Shown one piece after another: positions 9,166 through 16,707 of a DNA stretch of 64,000 bases (the first letter of the stretch is position 1; every line of letters begins with the position of its first letter). A model generated the notes under the pieces. The model searched no databases. It saw only the letters and a program-made list of their open reading frames with translations, and was not told the DNA's origin. The position numbers and the translations under genes are program-made. The DNA is taken from the NCBI RefSeq assembly GCF_001613205.1, contig NZ_BDBX01000029.1, positions 1 to 64,000 on the forward strand, written 5' to 3'. Source of the DNA: Nocardia sienata NBRC 100364. Its GTDB lineage: Bacteria; Actinomycetota; Actinomycetes; Mycobacteriales; Mycobacteriaceae.

Positions 9166-9363
9166 ATGCCGACAGTGCGGATCGAGCTCGATCAGGATCT
9201 GCTGGCGGCTGCCGGGGCCATCATGGGCACGGCGTCGAACAAGGCGACCATTCACGAGGCGCTGCGCCGGATCGTGGTGCACGAGCGGCAGCTACGGCAT
9301 TTCGAGCGGCTGGCGGCGTCGGCGCTGAACCGTTCCCCGCAGCCGGCGGTGGTCGACGGCTGA
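9166..9363 (+). CDS. VapB-like (ribbon-helix-helix) antitoxin, orphan
   Basis: A 65-residue protein beginning TVRIELDQDLLAAAGAIMG, followed by TIHEALRRIVVHERQ. This is the strand-helix-helix arrangement of DUF2191/VapB-type antitoxins that bind DNA and neutralise a PIN-domain RNase. A near-perfect AAGGAGG precedes the ATG at 9166. No PIN-domain VapC follows: the next gene is radC after 122 bases. The tail after residue ~50 is short and lacks a clear toxin-binding extension. It is either an orphan antitoxin or a regulator recruited from one. Confidence 0.75.
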   Translation: MPTVRIELDQDLLAAAGAIMGTASNKATIHEALRRIVVHERQLRHFERLAASALNRSPQPAVVDG

Positions 9364-9485
9364 TCCGGGCCGGGCACCCGTCCCCGCCGATCCGGGCCGG
9401 GCACCTGTCCCCTCCGATCCCGGCCGGACCCACCGGAACTGTCGGTACCCGCTGGCATGATGGCACGGAATCTGGAGGGGGAATC

Positions 9486-10169
9486 ATGCCGGTACCGATC
9501 ACCGATCTGCCCAGGGCACAGCGGCCGCGGGAACGCCTGTGCGCGCTCGGCCCCCAAGCGTTGAACGACGGTGAGCTGCTCGCCCTGCTGCTCGGTCAGG
9601 GCCGCCGCGGCGAGAGCGCAGTCGAGCTCGCCCTGGCCCTGCTCGCCGAGTTCGGCGGAGTGTGCGGATTGGCCTCGGCACGGCCCGAGGAACTGGTGCG
9701 CCGGCCCGGTGTGGGAGTGGCCAAGGCCGCGGCCATCGCCGCCGCGTTCCAGCTCGCCGCCCGGGCCCGCACCGGCACGCAGGCCCCGGCACCGCTGCTG
9801 CGCGCCGACGATGTGGCCCGGGAGGCCGCCCCGCTGTTCGCCGGGGCCCGGGTGGAGCGGCTGCTGGTGCTGATCTGCGACGCGCGCAACCGGCCACGGC
9901 AGCGGGTCTTCGTCGCCGAGGGCGCCATCGACGAGGTCGCGGTACCGGTGCGCGAGATACTGAACACGGTCCTACGCCACGACGGTCGCGCCTTCGCGCT
10001 GGCACACAATCATCCCTCCGGTGACCCGACCCCCAGCCCGGACGATCGCCGGGCCAGCACCCTGCTCGCCGCGGCGGCGCGAACGGTCGGCCTGCGGTTC
10101 CTCGACCATGTGGTGATCGCGGGCGACTGCTGGCGGCGGGCCGCCCCGTTCGAGGATGCCTTCCCGTGA
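9486..10169 (+). CDS. radC: RadC/JAB1-domain DNA repair-type protein
   Basis: A 227-residue protein with the RadC layout: an N-terminal helix-hairpin-helix region (RPGVGVAKAAAIAAAFQLA, about 75-95) and a C-terminal JAMM metallo-domain with LAHNHPSGDPTPSPDD, which supplies the His-x-His and Ser/Asp metal ligands. Family name aside, the role in repair is unproven; RadC homologues are often linked to recombination or mobile elements. ATG at 9486 with GGAGGGGG upstream. Convergent with the metal ABC importer. Confidence 0.92.
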   Translation: MPVPITDLPRAQRPRERLCALGPQALNDGELLALLLGQGRRGESAVELALALLAEFGGVCGLASARPEELVRRPGVGVAKAAAIAAAFQLAARARTGTQAPAPLLRADDVAREAAPLFAGARVERLLVLICDARNRPRQRVFVAEGAIDEVAVPVREILNTVLRHDGRAFALAHNHPSGDPTPSPDDRRASTLLAAAARTVGLRFLDHVVIAGDCWRRAAPFEDAFP

Positions 10170-10230
10170 ATCCACCCCCACGCCCGCTCACCGCCGGCTC
10201 GGTAGCGCATGCGGATCCCGGCCGTATCCG

Positions 10231-10251
10231 ACCGAGCGGCTCTCGCTCGGT
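10231..10251. terminator. Bidirectional hairpin between radC and the metal importer
   Basis: Perfect 8-bp inverted repeat ACCGAGCG / CGCTCGGT with a 5-base loop in the 120-bp gap between two convergent genes, so it could stop transcription from both sides. Confidence 0.6.
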
Positions 10252-10289
10252 GCCGGTCATGAACGCGTATTTCCGGTATCTCGGGCCCG

Positions 10290-11207
10290 TCAGGTTCTCG
10301 GTTCGACTGCCACGGCAGCCGTCGATCCCGCGGGTATCTCGCGGCCCCGGCGGCGACCGGCCGCCAGCCGGGAACCGATCAGGCCCTGCTGGGGTGCGAA
10401 CAGATACACCGCGGTGAAGACGATGCCCTGGGCCAGCACAGTGGTCGCTCCCGGTGCGGTGTCGGCGTAATAGCTCACGTACAGGCCGGTGACCGCGCAG
10501 AGCGCCGAGAGCACCGGGGCGATCACCAGCATCCGCCCGAACCGGTCGGTGAGCAGGTAGGCGGTGGCGCCGGGAATGATCAGCATGGCCACCACGAGGA
10601 TCACCCCGACCGCCTGCAGGGCCACCACCGAGGTCAGCGCGAGCAGTCCGAGCAGGGCCGCGCCCAGGACTCGCGGGTTCAGGCCGAGGGCGTAGGCGTG
10701 GGTGGGGTCGAACGCGTAGAGCGTGAAATCGCGGCGTTTGAGGACGAGCGCCACGAAGACCAGCGCGGCCAGTCCCGCGATCTGGGCCAGTTCCTCCTGG
10801 CTCACGCCCAGCAGGTTGCCGAAGATGATGTGGTTGAGGTCGGTATTGCTGGGCGTCACCGAGACGAGTACCAGGCCGAAGGAGAACAGCGTGGTGAACA
10901 CGATGCCGATGGCGGCGTCCTCCTTCACCCGGCTGGTGTCACGGACCACGCCGATCAATCCGACCGCCAGGAATCCGAAGATCACCGCCCCGACGGCGAA
11001 CGGCACCCCTGCGATATAGGCCAGCACCACGCCCGGCAGCACCGCGTGCGACACCGCGTCTCCCATCAGCGACCAGCCCACCAGGACCAACCAGCAGGAC
11101 AGCAGTCCGCAGACGACGGCCGCGACGAGGCTGGCGGTGAGCGCGCGCACCATGAACGCGTAGCGCATGGGTTCGAGCAGGAATTCGATCAGGTCCATCG
11201 CGCTCAC
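10290..11207 (-). CDS. Metal (Mn/Zn/Fe) ABC transporter permease
   Basis: Inner-membrane channel of an ABC-3 family metal importer. About eight hydrophobic segments are visible, with the family motifs GDAVSHAVLPG (about 45-55) and SVVALQAVGVILVVAMLIIPGA in the second half. The GTG at 11207 overlaps the TGA of the ATPase gene by three bases (GTGA), which argues for coupled translation; an ATG at 11198 is an alternative start three codons in. Last gene of a three-gene operon (binding protein, ATPase, permease). The C-terminus is a basic tail. Confidence 0.9.
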   Translation of the reverse strand: MSAMDLIEFLLEPMRYAFMVRALTASLVAAVVCGLLSCWLVLVGWSLMGDAVSHAVLPGVVLAYIAGVPFAVGAVIFGFLAVGLIGVVRDTSRVKEDAAIGIVFTTLFSFGLVLVSVTPSNTDLNHIIFGNLLGVSQEELAQIAGLAALVFVALVLKRRDFTLYAFDPTHAYALGLNPRVLGAALLGLLALTSVVALQAVGVILVVAMLIIPGATAYLLTDRFGRMLVIAPVLSALCAVTGLYVSYYADTAPGATTVLAQGIVFTAVYLFAPQQGLIGSRLAAGRRRGREIPAGSTAAVAVEPRT

Positions 11208-11938
11208 CGCTGTCCGATGACGTCGAGGCCGAAGGCGAGGGCGAGGTTCTCCGGCCGCAGGGCCTCCTCCGGTGCGCCGTGGACGAGTACCCGCCGCATC
11301 AGCAGCACGGCCTCGTCGGCCAGGCCGGGCAAGGCGTGCAGATCGTGGGTGGAGATCAGGACGGTCGCCCCGTCGGCCGCGAGTTCGCGGAGTAGCCCGG
11401 TGATCGTCGCCTCGGAGCGTTTGTCCACCCCGGCGAACGGTTCGTCGAGCAGCAGGATCCGGGCGCCCTGCGCGATACCGCGGGCCACGAACGCGCGTTT
11501 GCGCTGGCCACCGGAGAGCCGGCCGATCTGGCGGTCGGCCAGTTCGGTCAGTTCGACCCGCTCCAGCGCCTCCTCCACGGCCGCCCGGTCGGCCCGGCTC
11601 GCCCGCCGGGTGAACCCCATCCGGCCGTACCGCCCGGTGGTCACAACATCGCGCACCGACAGCGGGAACGACCAGTCCACGGCCTCGTTCTGCGGAACAT
11701 AACCGAGGAGCCCGGCCCGCCGGGCCGCGACCGGGGCGGCCCCGCCGATCCGGACGGTGCCGCGGTCGGGAGTGATCATTCCCATGAGGGTTCTGAACAG
11801 GGTTGATTTCCCGGACCCGTTCATCCCGATGAGCGCGCAGACGCGGCCGGCGTCCACAGTGAGCCGGACCTGGTCGAGTGCCTGGACCTCGCCGTAGTAG
11901 ACGGTGACGCCGTCGACGTCGATCGCGGGGATTGTCAT
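11204..11938 (-). CDS. Metal ABC transporter ATP-binding protein
   Basis: A 244-residue ATPase powering the importer. Walker A GMNGSGKST is near residue 40, the Q-loop sits in YVPQNEAVDW, the signature LSGGQRKR is near 140, Walker B ILLLDEPF follows, and the H-loop is STHD. The QNEAVDW(S/N)FP segment is characteristic of the Mn/Fe/Zn TroB/MtsB branch. The start overlaps the end of the binding-protein gene by four bases. Confidence 0.93.
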   Translation of the reverse strand: MTIPAIDVDGVTVYYGEVQALDQVRLTVDAGRVCALIGMNGSGKSTLFRTLMGMITPDRGTVRIGGAAPVAARRAGLLGYVPQNEAVDWSFPLSVRDVVTTGRYGRMGFTRRASRADRAAVEEALERVELTELADRQIGRLSGGQRKRAFVARGIAQGARILLLDEPFAGVDKRSEATITGLLRELAADGATVLISTHDLHALPGLADEAVLLMRRVLVHGAPEEALRPENLALAFGLDVIGQR

Positions 11939-12852
11939 GGCCTGCTCCCGGTGAGTGCTGCGGCGATGGTTTCGGCGTCGTGCCGGATGAGGTCGAGATA
12001 GGTCGGCACCGGGCCGTCGGCCGCCGACAGCGAATCCACGTAGAGCACCCCGCCGAATCTCGCCCCGGTGGCCTCGACGACCCGGCGCATCGGGGCGTCG
12101 GAGACGGTGGATTCGCAGAATACCGCCGGAACCTCGTGGTCCCGGACATACTCGATGACCCGGGTGATCTGCTGCGGGGTGGCCTGCTGCTCGGCATTGA
12201 CCGCCCAGAGGTAGTACTCCGACAGGCCGGCGTCACGGGCCAGATAGGAGAAGGCGCCCTCGCAGGTCACCAGCGCGCGCTGGCGCCGGGGCAGGTTCGC
12301 GAGGTCAGCGACGAGTTCGTCGTGGACCTGCTGCAACTGCTGCTTGTAGGCCTCGCCGTTGGCGTGGAAGTCCGCCGCGTGCTCGGGCACGAGGCGGGCG
12401 AAGGCCGCGACCATATTGTCCACATAGACGCGCACGTTCAGCGGTGACATCCAGGCATGCGGATTGGGTTTCCCGGCATAGGCGTCGGAGGTGATCGGGA
12501 CCGAGGCGACCCCTTCGCTCACGGTGATGTGCTCGGCGTCCAGGTCGGCGACGAACTGACCGAACCAGGCCTCCAGGTTCATCCCGTTGTCGAGGATCAG
12601 ATCCGCTTTGGCGGCGCGTTTGATATCGCCCGGGGTGGGCTCGTAGCCGTGGATTTCGGCACCGGGCTTGGTGAGCGATTGCACCTCGAGGTGACCGCCC
12701 GCGACGTTCGACGCGATATCGGCCAGCACGGTGAAGGAGGTGACGACGACCGGTTCACCGGTACGCGGCAGATGGAATGTATCGCAGGCGGTGAGCACGA
12801 CGGTGAGACCGCAGGCCGCGAGCACGGCGGCGATCCGGGGAAATACCTGCAT
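11935..12852 (-). CDS. Metal-binding lipoprotein of ABC importer (ZnuA/MntA/SitA class)
   Basis: A 305-residue cluster A-I solute-binding protein, exported and lipidated (lipobox LTAC with Cys23). Metal-site residues expected for the family are visible: His in EIHGYEPTPGD, His in NPHAWMSP, an acidic residue in TCEGAFSYLA and Asp in VLYVDSLS. The His/His/Glu/Asp pattern and the absence of a His-rich loop favour Mn or Fe(II) over Zn. The ATG at 12852 is chosen because upstream in-frame codons cross the metal-box promoter. First gene of the operon. Confidence 0.92.
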   Translation of the reverse strand: MQVFPRIAAVLAACGLTVVLTACDTFHLPRTGEPVVVTSFTVLADIASNVAGGHLEVQSLTKPGAEIHGYEPTPGDIKRAAKADLILDNGMNLEAWFGQFVADLDAEHITVSEGVASVPITSDAYAGKPNPHAWMSPLNVRVYVDNMVAAFARLVPEHAADFHANGEAYKQQLQQVHDELVADLANLPRRQRALVTCEGAFSYLARDAGLSEYYLWAVNAEQQATPQQITRVIEYVRDHEVPAVFCESTVSDAPMRRVVEATGARFGGVLYVDSLSAADGPVPTYLDLIRHDAETIAAALTGSRP

Positions 12853-12922
12853 ACCGAACCACCCACCTTCCGCGTTCGATGATAAGTTCGGCCAACCTAA
12901 TTTACAACTTCGCCCAATGGAA
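12845..12922. repeat. 78-bp direct repeat, copy 1 (importer promoter)
   Basis: This segment covers the start codon, leader and metal box of the metal-importer operon. It is repeated in the same orientation at 16513-16590 with 12 mismatches and no gaps (about 85% identity). The two copies bracket the DUF262/AAA cassette. Confidence 0.85.
12882..12900 (-). promoter_or_regulatory. DtxR/IdeR/MntR-like metal box upstream of the importer
   Basis: Read on the minus strand the site is TTAGGTTGGCCGAACTTAT, matching 14 of 19 positions of the IdeR consensus TTAGGTTAGGCTAACCTAA. It lies 30 bases ahead of the binding-protein start codon, a natural operator position. Whether IdeR or an MntR-type regulator uses it cannot be told from sequence. 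Confidence 0.5.
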
Positions 12923-13250
12923 GATCTTGGGGAATGCGTCCCCCGGCGGAGTGCCCGTCGAGGCAGAAGCTCCCGCCGGCACCCATCCGACGCGTCGCAC
13001 AACCCACACAACGCCCTGCGTCATCGACAACCCCTCGACTCCCCGCGCTTCGCCGAGGGACACACAGTTCGACGAGCGCGGAAGCAAACGGACCGAGGCC
13101 GTTGCCAACCGCGTTGCAGCGGACTGATCGCCCGCCGCGCTTACCGAGCCGGTGGGTGGGCAACCGCGGATCGCATGACGCCGGGAAGTGGCCTGACCGA
13201 ACCGGTTCGAGAGACCCGATTGCCCATGACGGCGACGTAGGATGCCTGGC
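12923..13250. other. Gap before the DUF262 gene
   Basis: About 330 bases between the importer promoter and the first cassette gene. I see no convincing coding region, hairpin or tRNA here. It must hold the cassette promoter. It reads like ordinary GC-rich sequence, in contrast to the more AT-rich genes that follow. Confidence 0.4.
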
Positions 13251-14411
13251 ATGACTGCGGAGGGAACACAGGGCACGCCAGACGTGGTGGAAGACGTTTT
13301 CGAGGGCATGGCTACAGGTGTGGAAGTCGAAGCACCCGACGCCGACGCTCCCGCGATCCAGCGCCCCTGGAATCCCGAAGAGATTCGCGTCAACACCAGC
13401 CAGTTTTCCTTACGGAATATTCTCGATCAGATCGACGAAGGGTCGCTGGAACTCGCACCGGACTTCCAACGCGGTCGAGTATGGCGCCCGGAACAGAAAT
13501 CGCTGCTGGTCGAGTCACTGTTGCTGAAAATTCCGTTGCCGGCCTTCTACTTCGCCGAGGACAGCGACACAGCCTTCCACGTGGTGGACGGCCTGCAGCG
13601 CCTTTCCACATTGCATGATTTTGTTCGCGGCGAGGATACGCGCTTCTCTCTCAAGGGCCTAGAGTACGTCAAGGGTGCTGACGGAAAGTATTTCTCCGAC
13701 CTGCCCGTCCAATGGCAGCGTCGAATATACAACACCCAATTAGTCGTCAATGTCATCGATCCGACCGCCACACCGGACGTGATGTACGACATTTTCAAAC
13801 GTATCAACACAGGTGGCACCCCGCTCAACGCGCAAGAGATACGACACTGCATGAGCAAATCACGCAGCCGGGAAATATTGAAGCGAATGACCCACACCGA
13901 CGAATTTTCCATGGCAACCAATGGGCTCACGGATCATATTCGAATGGACGACCGCGAGATGGCACTTCGCTTCTCCGCATTCTGGCTGCTCGGCATCGAG
14001 CGCTACTTCGAACAACCTGTCATGGAAAGCTTTCTCATGCACACCACACGACTGTTGGATGATCCCGAGAAGCTTCCGGACAGCACAGTCCGCGAGCTGG
14101 AGGAAACATTCAAATCCGCGATGATCAACGCCTATACCATTTTCGGTGACCACACTTTTAGGAAATGGCCACGGGGTTCGGTACGACGCTCGCCTATCAA
14201 CCGAGCACTATTCGAAACCTGGTCTATCGCGGTGGCAAAATCGGAGCGGGACGACCTGGAACGACGACGCAATGACATCAGGCACGCCGCCCAGGCAAGG
14301 ATGACGCACGACATCCGATACCTCGATGCCATCACGTCGTCCACTTCCGATCGTCGGCGAGTTGCCTACCGCTTCCGAGCCGCAGCAGAGGACGCGGAGG
14401 CCGGAAGATGA
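13251..14411 (+). CDS. DUF262 domain protein (GmrS/ParB-like), first gene of putative defence cassette
   Basis: A 386-residue protein whose N-terminal half is a DUF262 domain: FQRGRVW at about 72-78 and the hallmark DGLQRLST at about 113-120 (family DGQQR), then KRINTGGTPLNAQEIRH around 185-200. DUF262 domains use a ParB/sulfiredoxin-like nucleotide site and occur in GmrSD type IV restriction and other anti-phage systems. There is no DUF1524 HNH domain; the C-terminal part is helical and unassigned. I favour the ATG at 13251 (AGGA eight bases upstream) over 13242. The stop overlaps the ATG of the ATPase gene (ATGA). Base composition is visibly more AT-rich than neighbouring housekeeping genes, suggesting acquisition. 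Confidence 0.88.
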   Translation: MTAEGTQGTPDVVEDVFEGMATGVEVEAPDADAPAIQRPWNPEEIRVNTSQFSLRNILDQIDEGSLELAPDFQRGRVWRPEQKSLLVESLLLKIPLPAFYFAEDSDTAFHVVDGLQRLSTLHDFVRGEDTRFSLKGLEYVKGADGKYFSDLPVQWQRRIYNTQLVVNVIDPTATPDVMYDIFKRINTGGTPLNAQEIRHCMSKSRSREILKRMTHTDEFSMATNGLTDHIRMDDREMALRFSAFWLLGIERYFEQPVMESFLMHTTRLLDDPEKLPDSTVRELEETFKSAMINAYTIFGDHTFRKWPRGSVRRSPINRALFETWSIAVAKSERDDLERRRNDIRHAAQARMTHDIRYLDAITSSTSDRRRVAYRFRAAAEDAEAGR

Positions 14412-15520
14412 TCGGGTCCCTCGATATCTCGAATTTCAAATGCTTCGAACAAGCATCATTCGCCATGCGGCCGTTGACCGTTCTTACCGGAGTAAATGGC
14501 GGTGGAAAAAGTACAGTGCTGCAATCGCTGCTACTTGCACGCCAGGCGACCACCGGGGATGGCCGAACTGTTCAGTTGAACGGCCCCTACGGCTTGACAC
14601 TCGGAGAAGCTCTCGAGGTCTTGCACCCGGCCTCGTCGAATCCGGAAATCTGCGTGCGGCTCGCCGAAGCATCGAACGGCGGGACGGAGAGCTGGGAATA
14701 CCGGTTCGGAGTGCCGGATAAAGAACAGGCGCTGCATCTCACGCTGAACAGCGCTCCCGACCACCACGCACCGGGAATCCGTAATCCGGGCGCAGGATTC
14801 ACCTACCTTTGCGCGGAACGCCTTGGACCACGGGATATCTTGTCAGTATCCGCGCAGGAGCCGGACGCGATCGGCGTCGGCGTGCATGGTGAGTTCACGG
14901 CACAGGTGCTGGCGCTGCGGGAGATGCGACAGGTCACCGCTCGGCTGACCGTCCGCGAACAGCTCCAGCACCCCGAAGCCGGGAGCGCCTCGCCGAGACT
15001 CCAGGCCGAGGCGTGGGCCTCGGAAATCATCCGGCCGATACGCATCACCGCACAGTGGGCCGCCGGAATCATGGCGAGCACTATCCGATTCCAGGAAACC
15101 GGCAGCTACGGAGCGGAAATCCGACCGGTGAACACGGGTTTCGGTGTCTCCTACGCACTTCCGGTGATCGTGGCGGGTCTACTGACACAGCCCGGGGATA
15201 TGCTGCTCGTCGAGAACCCCGAAGCCCACCTGCACCCGGCCGGCCAGTCTCGCCTCGGCCAGTTCTTGGCCAGAGTCGCGGGCAGCGGTGTACAGGTGGT
15301 GGTCGAGACGCACAGCGATCATGTGCTGAACGGCGCGCGCCTGGCTGTGGCGGAAGACGAGACTCTGCGGGCGGGCGATATGGTGGTGCACTATTTCGAT
15401 CGGGACGGCGTCGCGCCGATCCAGATCAACGACAAGGGGGAGCTGGACCATTGGCCCAGCGGCTTCTTCGACCAAATCGAAAGCGACCTGGGGAGACTCG
15501 CCCGTGCTCGACGCCGCTGA
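14408..15520 (+). CDS. AAA ATPase with DUF3696 C-terminus, second gene of putative defence cassette
   Basis: A 370-residue SMC/OLD-type ATPase. Walker A GVNGGGKST lies at 28-36, AERLGPR at 136-142, NTGFGVSYALP about 242-252, Walker B with adjacent catalytic acid in LLVENPEAHLHP about 266-277, and the switch histidine in ETHSDH at 300-305. The C-terminal part (about 320-362), ending GELDHWPSGFFDQ, is the DUF3696 signature. No TOPRIM or nuclease domain follows, unlike OLD nucleases, so the nuclease or effector activity must come from a partner. It overlaps the DUF262 gene by 4 bases and the next gene by 17. Confidence 0.9.
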   Translation: MIGSLDISNFKCFEQASFAMRPLTVLTGVNGGGKSTVLQSLLLARQATTGDGRTVQLNGPYGLTLGEALEVLHPASSNPEICVRLAEASNGGTESWEYRFGVPDKEQALHLTLNSAPDHHAPGIRNPGAGFTYLCAERLGPRDILSVSAQEPDAIGVGVHGEFTAQVLALREMRQVTARLTVREQLQHPEAGSASPRLQAEAWASEIIRPIRITAQWAAGIMASTIRFQETGSYGAEIRPVNTGFGVSYALPVIVAGLLTQPGDMLLVENPEAHLHPAGQSRLGQFLARVAGSGVQVVVETHSDHVLNGARLAVAEDETLRAGDMVVHYFDRDGVAPIQINDKGELDHWPSGFFDQIESDLGRLARARRR

Positions 15521-16457
15521 TCGGTACCGCACGGTTGTCGACGAAGGCAGCCTCGCACTCGGCAGCCTGTCCGCCACTGAACTGTGTGATGCGCTGGAGA
15601 GGTTCGCTGATCTGCTGGAACCGCTGGCCGATGGTCGGCAGGTAGCGATCATGGATTTCGCGTACGAGATCGAGTGCTGGGACACAGTCACGCTCGCGGA
15701 CCTCTGGTACGTGCCGGATGACAGGGTACCCCGGGATACACGAGTCCGGCTGGCCCGGCTACTCGACAAATGTCGGGCCGTCACCCCGTCCGAGGCAGAT
15801 CTGCCGCAGGAGATCCGAGTACACGGAACGACCCGCGAGACCTCCTGGGGCATGGCACATGCGCTGAACCGCTGCGCTGCCGGCTGGATGACCTCCTGCC
15901 TGGTCGTGCACAGTCCACTATGGTCTTCCGGCTGGATCAGCGTCGAACACGAGTCCGGCCGGACCGAACTGCACATCCTCACCGACGAGACCGAGATCCC
16001 AGACTTCTGGCGCGGTGTAATACTGCGAGAGCAGGTGCCGGAGGCCTCGTTCTTCGCAATGGCGGCGTCGGCGTTCCCCGGTCTGCTCCTCGCGGATTCA
16101 CTCGGGTTTCATCACTTCCGCGGCGTGTACACCGAGGTACTGCCCTGGGTCGTCCGGGTATTGGCTGCGGTAGACGACCATTTCGCCGAAATCCTGGCCG
16201 AGCATCATGGTGATCACAACCGCGTGATCAGCGAATTCAGCGCGCTGGGCATCGATATCTCGCCGGAGAGCCCGAAGACCAAGAAGGATAAAAGGGCCTG
16301 GGCGCAGCGGAACATCGAATACCGCGGGCGGGAATACCGCTGCGAGTGGCACGGCAAGCGTCTGTGGGATCGTGACCGCATCCACTTCTCGCTGCCCCTC
16401 GCCGAGCACGACGGCAAAATACTCATCGGTGTGTTCGACGGGCACCTGGACACCTGA
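15504..16457 (+). CDS. Unknown protein with CEWH...DRIHF C-terminus, third gene of putative defence cassette
   Basis: A 317-residue soluble protein that I cannot assign. The GTG start at 15504 lies 17 bases inside the ATPase gene, so the three genes are a single translational unit. The N-terminal 60 residues are helical; a middle region contains many aromatics (WGMAHALNRCAAGWMTS, HSPLWSSGWISVEH); the C-terminal 50 residues have a dense set of candidate catalytic residues, CEWHGKRLWDRDRIHF at 280-295, preceded by SPESPKTKKDKR and followed by ILIGVFDGHL. His/Arg/Glu clustering in a short beta-rich tail is reminiscent of small RNase toxins, but that is speculation. The most probable role is effector or adaptor of the cassette. 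Confidence 0.75.
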   Translation: MLDAADRYRTVVDEGSLALGSLSATELCDALERFADLLEPLADGRQVAIMDFAYEIECWDTVTLADLWYVPDDRVPRDTRVRLARLLDKCRAVTPSEADLPQEIRVHGTTRETSWGMAHALNRCAAGWMTSCLVVHSPLWSSGWISVEHESGRTELHILTDETEIPDFWRGVILREQVPEASFFAMAASAFPGLLLADSLGFHHFRGVYTEVLPWVVRVLAAVDDHFAEILAEHHGDHNRVISEFSALGIDISPESPKTKKDKRAWAQRNIEYRGREYRCEWHGKRLWDRDRIHFSLPLAEHDGKILIGVFDGHLDT

Positions 16458-16481
16458 GTATGGGAGCCGAAGGTTGTCAGC

Positions 16482-16510
16482 GTCTATAGCTACGACGGAA
16501 GCACGGCCTG
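16482..16510. repeat. 29-bp fragment repeated at 18406-18434
   Basis: These 29 bases match 18406-18434 with a single mismatch. The second location is the 3' end of the unknown gene at 17877-18440. The fragment directly abuts the second copy of the importer promoter repeat (16513), marking a recombination junction just after the cassette. Confidence 0.8.
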
Positions 16511-16512
16511 GC

Positions 16513-16590
16513 ACCTGCATACCGAACCACCCGCCTTCCGCGCTAGGCCATAAGTTCGGGAACCCTAATTTTCAACTTCGCTCAATGAAA
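16513..16590. repeat. 78-bp direct repeat, copy 2 (orphan metal-promoter copy)
   Basis: A diverged copy of 12845-12922. It retains the equivalent of the start codon (CAT at 16518-16520 on the plus strand) and a metal-box-like site at 16550-16568 whose core is GTTCGGGAAC, but no transporter gene is attached. The minus-strand reading continues only into sequence opposite the third cassette gene. Confidence 0.82.
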
Positions 16591-16707
16591 CAAGGTGTTG
16601 GACCGGGCGCACGTGGACCGCACGGGGTCCGGCGTCGTCGGCGATCTGCCAGATGATTCCGGTTCCGAACTCGCTTCGGCTGCGCTTGGTAGAAAGAGAG
16701 GATGGGT

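Noticed and set aside
13251..15520. Classifying the DUF262/ATPase pair as GmrSD or as an OLD-family nuclease
   Set aside because: There is no DUF1524 HNH partner for GmrSD and no TOPRIM domain for OLD, so neither label fits.
16098..16520. Minus-strand reading starting at the ATG inside promoter repeat copy 2
   Set aside because: It begins like the importer lipoprotein for only a few codons and then runs antisense to the third cassette gene; no lipobox.
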